DNA of 64,000 nt from the NCBI RefSeq assembly GCF_017916295.1, contig NZ_JAFMSS010000001.1:124001-188000 (forward strand). Reading direction: 5' to 3'. This document shows positions 47,546-56,058 of this stretch, piece by piece. Each line of letters begins with the position of its first letter. The stretch's first letter is position 1. Made by a program: the position numbers and the translations under genes. A model generated the notes under the pieces. The model ran no database searches, had not been told where the DNA came from, and saw only the letters and a list, made by a program, of their open reading frames with translations. Source of the stretch: Rubellimicrobium arenae (GTDB lineage: Bacteria; Pseudomonadota; Alphaproteobacteria; Rhodobacterales; Rhodobacteraceae).

Positions 47546-50500
47546 ATGGATGACATAGTCCGCCCGCCCACGGGCACCCCGGCCTTCGTGGCGGACGAGA
47601 ACGAAATGGCCCGCCGCATCCGCGAGCACGACTGGGCGGCCACGCCGCTCGGGTCCATCGAGACCTGGCCGCCGCACCTTCGGACCGCCGTGGACATCAT
47701 GCTCCATGCGCCCGGTCCCGTCTCCATCCTGTGGGGCCCCGAGCGCATCCAGCTCTACAATGACGCCTACATCGCCGTCGCCGATGGCCGGCACCCCGAC
47801 TGCCTAGGCAAGCCCGCGGCCACTAATTGGGGCAGCGCCTACGAGGGCTTCCTGCGGCCCATCTTCGACCGGGTGTTCGCGGGCGAGTCCATCACGATCG
47901 AGGACCAGCCGGTCGAGATCCCGAGGACTGACGGGGAGGGCACCACCGAGCGCACCTTCACGGCTTCGTTCTCGCCCATCCGCGACGAGGCAGGCCGGGT
48001 GGCGGGCATCTTCCACCCAGTCGTCGAGACGACGGGCCGTATCCTGGCCGAACGGCGGCTTCGCCAGAGCGAGGCGCGGCTCGGAGACGTTTTGGGCGGC
48101 ATGGACGAGGCCTTCGGCCTCATGGACCGCGACTTCCGCATCCTGACCTTCAACGAGGCCGCGCTGCGGCTGGAGACCCGTCCCCTTTCGGAGATCGCCG
48201 GGCGCACGCACTGGGAGGTCTATCCTGGGTCCGAGGACAGCGAGATCGGCCGCCTCTACAAGCGCGCCCTGGCCGAGCAGCAGACCGTCTCCCTCGAGCA
48301 CCGCTACAGCTGGGAGGACGGCACCGCGCGCTGGCTCGACATGCGCGCCTACCCCGTCCCTGAGGGGCTTGCAGTCTTCTGGCGCGACATCTCCGAGCGC
48401 AAGGAGGCCGAGGAACGGCTACGCGAGAGCGAGGCGCGGTTCCGGCTCATGGCCGACGCGGTGCCACAGATCGTCTGGGTCACCGATGCCGAGGGGCGGA
48501 CCGAGTTCTTCAACAAGCAGTGGTCCGACTACACGGGCGTGCCTTACGAGCCGACCACGGCCGCCGAGGTGGCTGCCAATCACGTCCACCCGGACGACGG
48601 AGCGACCACCATGTCAGCCTTCAACGAGGCACGACGCACCGGCACGACGTTCCTGGTCGAGCATCGCATCCGGTCGGCCTCGGGCGACTACCGCTGGTTC
48701 CTGGTCCGGGCCGAGCCTTACCGCGACCCGGAGACGGGCGAGATCGTCCGCTGGTTCGGGGCCTCAATCGACATCCACGACCGGCGCCAAGCCGAGACCG
48801 AGCTCCGCGAGAGCGAGGAGCGTCTGCGCGCCATCGTCGAGACCGCGACGGACTATGCGATCTTCACCACCGACCCGGACGGCCGGATCGAGACCTGGCC
48901 CAAGGGGGCGCAGGAGATCTTCGGCTGGAGCGCCGAGGAGGCGGTGGGTCAGCTGGCCGAGATGACCTACACGCCCGAGGACCAAGCCCAGGGCGTGCCA
49001 GCGAAGGAACGGCAGGAAGCCCGCGAGACGGGACAGGCTCTCAACGTGCGCTGGCACCTGCGCAAGGATGGCTCGCGTGTGTTCATCGACGGGGTCATGC
49101 GTCCCCTGGACGGCAAGGATGGTGCTCCGTCGGGCTTTGTGAAGGTCGGCCAGGACGTGACCGAGCGGCGGCAGTCGGAGACCCGGCGCGACGCGCTGGT
49201 CCAGCTCGCCGAGCGGCTGCGCGACCTCGACGATCCCAACGAGATCGCCTTTGCCGCCTCCGAGATCCTGGGTCGGACCCTCGGGGTAAGCCGGGTGGGC
49301 TACGCCACCATCGACCACGAGGCGGAAACGCTCCACGTCGAGCGCAACTGGACGGCCCCCGGGATCGAGACCTTGGCGGGCACTCTCAACTTCCGCGACT
49401 ATGGCACCTTCATCGACGGCCTGAAGCAGGGCGAGCAGATCGCCATCTCCGACGTGCGTCTGGACGAGCAGACGGCCAACGCGGCCAACGCGCTCGAAGA
49501 CCGGAACGTGCGCTCGCTCATCAACGTCCCAGTCATGGAGCGGGGACGGCTGGTGGCCATGTTCTTCGTCAACTCGGCCCAGGTTCGGGACTGGTCGCCC
49601 GAAGACATCGTCCTCATCGGGGAGGTGGCGGGGTGGACCCGCACCGCGGTAGAGCGGGCCCGCGCCGTAACAGCTTTGCGCGAGCTCAACGAGACGCTGG
49701 AGGCCAGGGTCGCGGAGCGCACGGCCGAGCGCAACCAGCTCTGGGACCTCTCCCAGGACATGCTGGCGCGGGCGAACTACCAGGGCATGATGACGGCCGT
49801 GAGCCCCGCCTGGGGGCACGTGTTGGGCTGGTCGGAAACGGAACTCCTGAGCCGACCATATGCCAGCTTCATGCATCCCGAGGACATGGGCCCGACCTTG
49901 GAGGCCCTGGCCCGCATGGGCGAGACAGGGAGGCCCACCCGCTTCGAGAACCGGATCGCCACGAAGGATGGGGGCTGGAAGCCCATCGAGTGGACGGTCG
50001 CGCCCGAGCCCGACAGCCCTAACTTCATTGCCGTGGGCCGCGACATCAGCCCCGAGCGGGAGCGCCAGGCCGAGCTCGAGGCCGCCCAGGAGCAACTGCG
50101 CCAATCGCAGAAGATGGAGGCGATGGGCCAGCTCACCGGCGGCGTGGCGCACGACTTCAACAACCTTCTCACGCCCATCATCGGCTCGCTGGACCGGCTG
50201 CTCACACGCGGGGTCGGCAGCCCGCGCGAGCGGCAGCTCATGGACGGCGCGCTGCAATCGGCCGAGCGCGCCAAGACCCTGGTGCAGCGCCTCCTGGCCT
50301 TTGCGCGACGGCAGCCACTCCAGCCCACGGCGGTCGATGTCAGGGAGCTGGTTGGTAGCATGGCCGACCTCATTGCCAGCACCACGGGGCCGCGGATCGA
50401 TGTGCGGGTCGAGTTGCCCGCGGATCTGCCACCGGCACTCGCCGACGCCAACCAGCTCGAAATGGCTCTGCTAAATCTGGCGGTGAACGCCCGCGACGCC

Positions 50501-51214
50501 ATGCCGGAGGGAGGCAAGCTGACCATCTCGGCCGAGCGAGTGTCAGTGAAGACAGGCCGTCGCACCAAGCTGCGTCCCGGGCACTATGTCCGCCTGTCGG
50601 TCCAGGACAGCGGCGTGGGCATGGATGAGGCGACGCTGGCCCGCGCCATTGAACCCTTCTTCTCGACCAAGGGCATCGGCCGAGGGACGGGGCTGGGCCT
50701 CTCGATGGTGCATGGGCTGGCTTCGCAGCTTGGTGGCGGGCTCACGATCACCAGCAGCCCCGGCCAAGGCACCACCGTCAGTCTGTGGCTGCCCATCAGC
50801 GCGGTCGCGCCACTTGAGGGTGAGCAGGACAGCCACGCCCCGGCTGCCTCGAAGGCCCAGGGGATAGCCTTGCTCGTGGACGACGAAGACCTCGTTCGCA
50901 TGAGCACCGCCGACATGCTGACGGACCTGGGCTACGAGGTCGTGGAGGCGACCTCGGCCGAGGAGGCCCTGCGCCGCATGGACGAGGGGCTGGCTCCCGA
51001 CCTCGTGGTCACCGACCACCTCATGCCAGGCCTGAGCGGCGTGGATCTGGCGCGCGAGCTGCGCTCGCGCCGGCCCGACCTGCCGGTGCTGATCGTCTCG
51101 GGCTACGCGGAGATGGACGGCATCGCCCCCGGCTTCCCGCGGCTCACGAAGCCGTTCCGGGCTGCGGAGCTTGCCCAGAGCCTTGCTGCTCTGGGACCGG
51201 ATGGCGCGACATAG
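47546..51214 (+). CDS. Hybrid sensor histidine kinase with PAS/GAF array and receiver
   Basis: A 1222-aa soluble kinase. It starts with the PAS-type segment REHDWAATPLGSIETWP, followed by about three more PAS domains (to about 545), a GAF domain (about 555-710), a coiled coil, another PAS (about 735-845), HisKA with phospho-His869 (GGVAHDFNNLL), HATPase_c (NAVNARDAMP-like N-box, then DSGVGM and GRGTGLGLS) and a receiver with Asp1157 (VVTDHLMPG). No membrane segment is seen, so it senses an internal or light/redox-type cue. It lies 4 bp after the ParD gene. The output partner is probably another receiver in this island. Confidence 0.93.
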   Translation: MDDIVRPPTGTPAFVADENEMARRIREHDWAATPLGSIETWPPHLRTAVDIMLHAPGPVSILWGPERIQLYNDAYIAVADGRHPDCLGKPAATNWGSAYEGFLRPIFDRVFAGESITIEDQPVEIPRTDGEGTTERTFTASFSPIRDEAGRVAGIFHPVVETTGRILAERRLRQSEARLGDVLGGMDEAFGLMDRDFRILTFNEAALRLETRPLSEIAGRTHWEVYPGSEDSEIGRLYKRALAEQQTVSLEHRYSWEDGTARWLDMRAYPVPEGLAVFWRDISERKEAEERLRESEARFRLMADAVPQIVWVTDAEGRTEFFNKQWSDYTGVPYEPTTAAEVAANHVHPDDGATTMSAFNEARRTGTTFLVEHRIRSASGDYRWFLVRAEPYRDPETGEIVRWFGASIDIHDRRQAETELRESEERLRAIVETATDYAIFTTDPDGRIETWPKGAQEIFGWSAEEAVGQLAEMTYTPEDQAQGVPAKERQEARETGQALNVRWHLRKDGSRVFIDGVMRPLDGKDGAPSGFVKVGQDVTERRQSETRRDALVQLAERLRDLDDPNEIAFAASEILGRTLGVSRVGYATIDHEAETLHVERNWTAPGIETLAGTLNFRDYGTFIDGLKQGEQIAISDVRLDEQTANAANALEDRNVRSLINVPVMERGRLVAMFFVNSAQVRDWSPEDIVLIGEVAGWTRTAVERARAVTALRELNETLEARVAERTAERNQLWDLSQDMLARANYQGMMTAVSPAWGHVLGWSETELLSRPYASFMHPEDMGPTLEALARMGETGRPTRFENRIATKDGGWKPIEWTVAPEPDSPNFIAVGRDISPERERQAELEAAQEQLRQSQKMEAMGQLTGGVAHDFNNLLTPIIGSLDRLLTRGVGSPRERQLMDGALQSAERAKTLVQRLLAFARRQPLQPTAVDVRELVGSMADLIASTTGPRIDVRVELPADLPPALADANQLEMALLNLAVNARDAMPEGGKLTISAERVSVKTGRRTKLRPGHYVRLSVQDSGVGMDEATLARAIEPFFSTKGIGRGTGLGLSMVHGLASQLGGGLTITSSPGQGTTVSLWLPISAVAPLEGEQDSHAPAASKAQGIALLVDDEDLVRMSTADMLTDLGYEVVEATSAEEALRRMDEGLAPDLVVTDHLMPGLSGVDLARELRSRRPDLPVLIVSGYAEMDGIAPGFPRLTKPFRAAELAQSLAALGPDGAT

Positions 51215-51284
51215 CCGGGAGCAGAGCTGGTCGACACTCGCAGAGAGACCATGCGGTCCAGGGCTCGGACCAATGCACGACCGT

Positions 51285-51728
51285 TCACGACCCGGACGTC
51301 GAGGATCGGCCCTGCCCAGAGTCTGTGGTCGGCCCGCTGTCGGTCGTCAGAATCTCGTGCATGGCGGCAATGAGCGTGGCGGTCGAGGTGGGCTTGCCCA
51401 GGCTTGGGGCGCCGTCCAGCGCCTCGTCCCGAGGCCAAGAGGCTGCGCCGTAGGCGCTCGCGATGGCAAAGGGCACCGCCATCCGGCGCAGGACCCGAGC
51501 CACCGGGACGACCGTCTCGTTGCGCAGGTTCATGTCGAGGACGGCCGCATGGGGCCGCTGCTGATCGAGAAGCTGAAGCGCCGCCTGCACCGTGGCCGCG
51601 GGCCCCAGCACCCGGAACCCGCTCTCCTCCAGCACCGCCTCCAGCTCCATGGCGATGAGGAACTCGTCCTCCACCACGAGGATGAGGCGGGCCTCCCCGT
51701 CCAGGGGCTCAGGAGGGGCGCGTTGCAA
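51285..51728 (-). CDS. Single-domain response regulator
   Basis: A 147-aa receiver: ILVVEDEFLIAMELEAVLEE with the acidic pair, phospho-Asp65 in AAVLDMNLRN, and KPTSTATL near the end as the Lys region. The tail is Ser/Thr/Gly-rich. The start is TTG at 51728 with TGAGGAC ahead. It follows the HWE-type kinase by 9 bp on the same strand and is its likely partner. Confidence 0.85.
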   Translation of the reverse strand: MQRAPPEPLDGEARLILVVEDEFLIAMELEAVLEESGFRVLGPAATVQAALQLLDQQRPHAAVLDMNLRNETVVPVARVLRRMAVPFAIASAYGAASWPRDEALDGAPSLGKPTSTATLIAAMHEILTTDSGPTTDSGQGRSSTSGS

Positions 51729-51737
51729 CGGATGTCC

Positions 51738-52721
51738 TCAGGTCAGCGGGACGTCGATCCTGGTCCGTAAACCCTCGGGCTCGAAATGCTGTTCCACCGT
51801 GCCGCCCAGATCATTGGTGACGCTGAAGGCGATCAGGCGCGAGCCGAAGCCCTGGTGGTCCGGCGGGGTGACCGGAGGGCCGCCCGCTTCCACCCAGTCC
51901 AGGCTCAGGAGCCGTCCGCCGTCTCGGTCCGACGCTGTCCAGGTGATCTCGACGGCGCCCTCCGGGGCCGAGAACGCCCCATACTTGGCCGCGTTGGCCG
52001 CCAGCTCGTAAAGCACGAAGCTCATGGGCACCACCTGCGCGGGCGTGAGCGCCACGTCCGGACCGGGGCGGACCCGCGCTCGACGTGGGAACGCCGCGAG
52101 GGAGCGGTCGATCAGGGTCTTGAGGCTGATCGCCCCACCATGGGCCAGGATCAGCTCCTGCGCGTCGGTCAGGGCCGCGAGCCGGGCCAGCAGGGCGCGC
52201 TGGTAGTCCTCGGCCGAGCGGCCCTGGGTCTTGGTCTGGGTGATGAGCGCCCGCACGACGGCCAAGAGGTTCTTCATCCGGTGCTGGGTCTCGGCCAGCA
52301 GGATGTCCTTCTCCGCCGCCGCGTGCCGCGCCTCCGTCACGTCCTCGAACATCAGCAGGATGTTGGTGCTGCTGTTGCCGGGGTGAACCAGACGGCGGGC
52401 GCTCAACAGCATGGTGCGTGAGCCCTGCCCGGGCACGTCGAGCCGCACCTCGTAGCCCACCACCGCCTTGGCATGGGGGATGATCTCCAGCAGCAGGCGC
52501 CGCAACTCCTCCGAGCGCCAGCGCTCCTCGGTGAGCCGGAGGAAGTTCTGGCCCATGACCTCGTCCCGCTCGACCCGGAAGGTCCGCAGATAGGCGGGGT
52601 TGACGCCCTGCACATCGAGGTCGTGGTCAAGAACCAGCAGCGGGTCGTCCAGGGTGTCGACGATCCCCTGGGCCTGGACATGGCCGCTGCGCAGCAGGCG
52701 GTAGAGATCTTCCAAGGTCAT
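51738..52721 (-). CDS. HWE/HisKA_2-type sensor histidine kinase with PAS
   Basis: A 327-aa kinase. A PAS domain (about 15-130: LDDPLLVLDHDLDVQGVNPAYL) precedes the HisKA_2 box with His147 in AETQHRMKNLLAVVRALI, then the ATPase region ELAANAAKYGAFS and GFGSRLIAFSV. It is the single-layer family often tied to the alphaproteobacterial general stress response. The start at 52721 has GAGAGGGGG. It is cotranscribed with the receiver at 51285. Confidence 0.9.
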   Translation of the reverse strand: MTLEDLYRLLRSGHVQAQGIVDTLDDPLLVLDHDLDVQGVNPAYLRTFRVERDEVMGQNFLRLTEERWRSEELRRLLLEIIPHAKAVVGYEVRLDVPGQGSRTMLLSARRLVHPGNSSTNILLMFEDVTEARHAAAEKDILLAETQHRMKNLLAVVRALITQTKTQGRSAEDYQRALLARLAALTDAQELILAHGGAISLKTLIDRSLAAFPRRARVRPGPDVALTPAQVVPMSFVLYELAANAAKYGAFSAPEGAVEITWTASDRDGGRLLSLDWVEAGGPPVTPPDHQGFGSRLIAFSVTNDLGGTVEQHFEPEGLRTRIDVPLT

Positions 52722-53020
52722 GCGCGTGCCCCCTCTCGCCAAGGCTACCACAGCTTTGTCTTGGAAAGAGAGTAGATGAAGCAGCGCGTGCGGCTCAAAC
52801 CAAGGGCATGGCGGTCCTCTGTGCGTGTTTCTTGAAAGACGCGCAGGCCGGCTGACCTCGCCCTATCAGCAAGGTGGACTGTGCGTTTCTCGGGTGCGTA
52901 AGCGGTGGTGCCGTAGGCTCGGCACCTGAGATGATGCGGCCATCTTTGCCTCGCTGGCTTCCAGCCGCTTGGGAAGGACGCTGATCCACCCTTCCGTCCA
53001 CCTTCCCGGCAGGAGACCAG
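52722..53020. other. Intergenic region with repeated CTGTGCG motifs
   Basis: This stretch separates the minus-strand kinase and the plus-strand Crp-type gene. It contains the 28-bp inverted element at 52819-52846 and another CTGTGCG at 52879. A/T-richer blocks at about 52745-52790 may be the kinase promoter. No gene is supported on either strand. Confidence 0.35.
52819..52846. repeat. 28-bp imperfect inverted element, copy 2
   Basis: Begins CTGTGCGTGTTTC and ends AAAGACGCGCAG; 23 of 28 positions match the copy at 44288. The arms differ mostly by compensating or G-T changes around a short loop. Confidence 0.5.
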
Positions 53021-53078
53021 ATGGACAACCTGTCCGCCGAACCCGTAGCGTCCGCCCTCGGGAACGATCCTGAGGATT

Positions 53079-53100
53079 TGCGCCAATCAAGATTGGCGCA
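53079..53100. promoter_or_regulatory. 22-bp palindromic site before the Crp-type gene
   Basis: TGCGCCAATC (53079-53088) and GATTGGCGCA (53091-53100) are perfect inverted arms around AA. It is an operator-like element about 175 bases before the preferred start of the Crp-type gene, and it overlaps a CTGTGCG motif (minus strand, 53097-53103). It might bind the regulator itself. Confidence 0.5.
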
Positions 53101-53275
53101 CAGAATCCTTGGAACTGATGCGGCACAAGGGGCAGCTCGGCGGTCGGGCGCCGACGGCTCGCTTGCCTGGGCGGCTCCGTATCCCATGTTACTGCCATCG
53201 CCGGCACGTTCGTGGCCCTTCGGCGACTGCGAGACACAACAGCGCTCCCGCCTCTCTCTTGCGTGGAGCCGTCTC

Positions 53276-54010
53276 ATGCTCGCCGACCATCCTCTCCTCT
53301 CGAAGCTCGCCCGCGCCATGGTCCTGTCCGAGGACGAGATCATCGCGATCCGCGCCGTCCCCGTGCAGTCTGCCCAGGTGAAGGCCGACCAGATCATCTC
53401 CCGCGAGGGCGACAAGCCGTCCCGGAGCTTTCTGCTCTCGGAGGGCGTGACCTGCACCTCCAAGGTGGTCGCGGGGGGCAAGCGCCAGATCATGGCGCTG
53501 CACATCCTGGGCGACGTGCCGGACATGCACACGCTCCACCTCAAGCTCCTCGACAGCGACATCTGGGCGATCACCGACTGCCAGTTGGACTACATGCCGC
53601 ACGCGGACCTGCGACGGCTCAACCTCGCCCACCCCCGCCTGGGCGAGGACCTGTGGCGCGCCACCCTGGTGGACGGCTCCATCCATCGCGAGTGGGTGGT
53701 CAACGTCGGACAGCGCGAGGCGCCCAGCCGCATGGCGCACCTCTTTTGCGAGATCATGGTCCGGTCCAAGCAGGCGGGCCTCGCGCAGGACGGGACCTGC
53801 CCCTTCCCGGTCACGCAAGCGGATCTGAGCGAGATGACGGGGCTGTCGCCCGTCCACGTCAACCGCACGCTCCAGGCGCTCCGGGGTCAGGGTCTCATCA
53901 GCTTCGGCCAGGGGCGGCTCACGATCCACGACTGGGACGGGCTCGTGGAGCTTGGCGACTTCCGCGACGACTACCTGCACCTGCCGGAGCCGGTCGACCC
54001 CATGGCCTGA
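53276..54010 (+). CDS. Crp/Fnr-family transcriptional regulator
   Basis: A 244-aa regulator: cyclic-nucleotide-binding-like beta barrel (about 20-140; SAQVKADQIISREGDKPSRSFLLSEG) and a winged helix with PVTQADLSEMTGLSPVHVNRTLQAL (about 180-205). There are no FNR-type N-terminal cysteines. ATG 53276 has GGAG at good spacing and matches the usual start. An in-frame ATG at 53021 has an even better site (GCAGGAGACC) but would add 85 residues with poor codon use across a palindrome, so it is not preferred. Members of this type (HTH_Crp) are often stress or light/oxygen regulators in alphaproteobacteria. Confidence 0.86.
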   Translation: MLADHPLLSKLARAMVLSEDEIIAIRAVPVQSAQVKADQIISREGDKPSRSFLLSEGVTCTSKVVAGGKRQIMALHILGDVPDMHTLHLKLLDSDIWAITDCQLDYMPHADLRRLNLAHPRLGEDLWRATLVDGSIHREWVVNVGQREAPSRMAHLFCEIMVRSKQAGLAQDGTCPFPVTQADLSEMTGLSPVHVNRTLQALRGQGLISFGQGRLTIHDWDGLVELGDFRDDYLHLPEPVDPMA

Positions 54011-54114
54011 GGGGACCAGGACCGGGTCTCGGCCGGGCCGGTCCGACGCGCCATCCGACCCAAGGCCGGACCACGCGGGTCGGCCGGGCTGTTTGCAAGC
54101 GGGAAGGACTCTTC

Positions 54115-54339
54115 ATGCCGCGCTACTTCTTCAACGTCGACGGCGCTCCCAACCCGGTGGACGAGGACGGCATCGACCTGAAGGGGCCCGAGCAGGCCCG
54201 TGATGCGGCTGTGACCTTGGCGGGCGAGATGCTGCAGGACGCCGACGGCCGGTTCTGGGGCGGGCCCGCGTGGCGGCTCAACGTCATCGACGAGACGGGC
54301 GCCACCGTGTGCCGGCTTACCATCACGGGCGAGACCTAG
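54115..54339 (+). CDS. DUF6894-like small protein
   Basis: A 74-aa protein starting MPRYFFNVDGAPNPVDEDGIDL and ending WRLNVIDETGATVCRLTITGE. The PRYFF start and the C-terminal V-x-D-E-G/T-G-x-x-V-C pattern match the paralogue at 55189. GGGAAGGA precedes the ATG. The family is widespread beside signalling genes in alphaproteobacteria; function unknown. Confidence 0.75.
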   Translation: MPRYFFNVDGAPNPVDEDGIDLKGPEQARDAAVTLAGEMLQDADGRFWGGPAWRLNVIDETGATVCRLTITGET

Positions 54340-54455
54340 AGGCGAGTGGGCCGCTCCAGGGAGCAAGAGATTTGCTGGAGCCCTGACGTGGTCTTCTGGT
54401 GCCCCACATATCTCGACACGACACGCTCGTTCGGCAGGCCAGCTTCGCCCTCCGA

Positions 54456-54839
54456 TCAAGGTGCGAGCGAGACCCCTCGCAAGCCCACCGGCTTCTCGAC
54501 GCGTGGCACGTCGGTGTAGGCGTGGGGGATGACCCAGGCGTCGTAGCCTGTAGCAAAGACGAAGGGGATGCCCCGGGCCCGCAGCGCGTCGGCCACAGGG
54601 TAGACCTTCTCGTCCTCAAGCCCGATGTCGAGCACGGCCATGTCCGGCGCCGGTCCGTGATCCAGAAGCGCCAGCGCCTCGGCCACGCTGGCCGCCGGGC
54701 CCATCACCTTGGCCCCGCAGGACTGGAGCTCCTCGCAGAGGTCCTCGGCGATGAGAAACTCGTCCTCCACCACCAGAACCCGACGGCCCCGGAGCAAGGC
54801 ACCACAGGACTTCCCAGTCAGCAGATCGTGCAGCAGCAT
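54456..54839 (-). CDS. Single-domain response regulator
   Basis: A 127-aa receiver: VLVVEDEFLIAEDLCEELQS, phospho-Asp71 in DMAVLDIGLEDE, Thr in FATGYD and Lys in RVEKPVGL. GGGAGG precedes the ATG at 54839; a longer frame upstream has no support. It lies opposite the two DUF6894-like genes. It has no output domain and may pass phosphate between the island kinases. Confidence 0.84.
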   Translation of the reverse strand: MLLHDLLTGKSCGALLRGRRVLVVEDEFLIAEDLCEELQSCGAKVMGPAASVAEALALLDHGPAPDMAVLDIGLEDEKVYPVADALRARGIPFVFATGYDAWVIPHAYTDVPRVEKPVGLRGVSLAP

Positions 54840-55188
54840 GTGCGCCTCCCTGAGCGGGTCTCCTGACCTGCCCTGCACGAGGAAAGCGGCCTCCCGATAT
54901 AACTTATGGTTGTCTGGTTCGGGAAAAGGACGATCCTGCGGCGGGCCTTTCTCCTGTTCGTTTCGGAGCAAGCCTGAGGGAGGCAGGGGAGGCGAACGGG
55001 GGAAGTGCCCCTGGGCCGGTCGCGCGCTCGTGAAGGCGAAACAGAGGTTTTCGGCTCCGGGCTTAACCCATGTGAGTGGAACCTTGCTGCGCGTGCAGCA
55101 TTGGCAACCATCGTCGGTCACGACCCCTGCGGCACCGATGCCTGAGAGACGCAACTGTGCTCCCGCTGCGCCCACGCGAGGAGCCATC
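54840..55188. other. Intergenic region
   Basis: About 350 bases between divergent small genes. An A/T-rich patch at about 54893-54915 (with TATAAC) could be a promoter for the leftward receiver. No coding frame with convincing codon use is present. Confidence 0.3.
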
Positions 55189-55422
55189 ATGCCCCGCTAC
55201 TTTTTCCATGTTCACGACGGCCGCGACATCCCCGACGAGATCGGCATCACCTTGTCCGGACCTGGGGATGCCCGCGCCCAGGCCATCATCGCCGTCGCCG
55301 AGGCGCTGAAAGATCTCGGTCCGATGTTCTGGCAGCATCCCGACTGGCAGATGCATGTCATCGACGACGAGGGCACCACCGTCTGCGATCTGCGCCTCAG
55401 CAACCGGCCAGCGCCTGACTGA
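55189..55422 (+). CDS. DUF6894-like small protein, paralogue
   Basis: A 77-aa paralogue of the protein at 54115: MPRYFFHVHDGRDIPDEIGITL, then ALKDLGPMFWQHPDWQMHVIDDEGTTVCDLRLS. GAGGAG precedes the ATG. It is followed 17 bp later by a receiver gene and probably shares its transcript. Confidence 0.78.
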   Translation: MPRYFFHVHDGRDIPDEIGITLSGPGDARAQAIIAVAEALKDLGPMFWQHPDWQMHVIDDEGTTVCDLRLSNRPAPD

Positions 55423-55439
55423 GCCAAGGAGCACCAGCC

Positions 55440-55820
55440 TTGGCCAATAGAATCCTGCTCCTCCTGGTCGAGGACGAGCCGCTGATCCGGATGACCCTTC
55501 AGGATGAGCTGGAAGACAAAGGCTTCGAGCTGGTGGTTGCGACGGCCGGCCGTCAGGCGCTCTCGGCTCTCGACGCTTACGCCGGGCGCTTGCGAGGTGT
55601 GCTCACCGACATCCGACTCGGGCCGGGACCGGACGGATGGGAGGTCGCCCGACGCGCGCGCGAACTCGTGCCTGCCATCCCGGTGGTCTACATGAGCGGT
55701 GACAGCGGCCATGAGTGGACCGTCAAGGGCGTTCCGAAAAGCGTGATGGTGTCCAAGCCCTTCGCCCTGGCCCAGATCACCGCTGCTGTCTCGATGTTGC
55801 TGAACGGGGCCAACACCTAG
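55440..55820 (+). CDS. Single-domain response regulator
   Basis: A 126-aa receiver: ILLLLVEDEPLIRMTLQDELEDKGFE, phospho-Asp57 in GVLTDIRLGPGPDGWE, Ser in VYMSGDSG and Lys in MVSKPFALAQI. It begins with TTG at 55440 after AAGGAG. It resembles receivers paired with hybrid HWE-type kinases. Confidence 0.85.
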   Translation: MANRILLLLVEDEPLIRMTLQDELEDKGFELVVATAGRQALSALDAYAGRLRGVLTDIRLGPGPDGWEVARRARELVPAIPVVYMSGDSGHEWTVKGVPKSVMVSKPFALAQITAAVSMLLNGANT

Positions 55821-55830
55821 GCGGACCACG

Positions 55831-55937
55831 CTGGTAGACGTCGCGATCTATCGTGAGTGGATCGTCCACGTGGGCCCGTGGCCGGCGATCAGCGCCTTGC
55901 GCACTTCGTGTGCGAGACGGTGACCTGCAGATTTCTG
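55831..55937 (+). pseudogene. Remnant of a Crp/Fnr-type gene
   Basis: One frame reads LVDVAIYREWIVHVG, which matches LVDGSIHREWVVNVG of the intact regulator at 53276; after a frame change the next stretch reads RLAHFVCETVTCRF, matching RMAHLFCEIMVRS. Nothing before or after it aligns, so this is a short frameshifted piece of a related gene left by deletion. The adjacent 120 bases up to 56058 hold no gene. Confidence 0.6.
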
Positions 55938-56058
55938 ATCCGTGCAAGAGGCACAATCAGCGCACAGGTTTCCCGGGTTCGCCACGATCATCCCATCGAC
56001 GCAACGCTATAACTGAAGAGACAGCACGAAAGCTGTTCATCATCAGCAGGATAGCACC

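Noticed and set aside
52866..53237. Minus-strand frame of 123 codons between the kinase and Crp genes
   Set aside because: Mixed third-position use, no ribosome site, no domain, and it crosses the palindrome.
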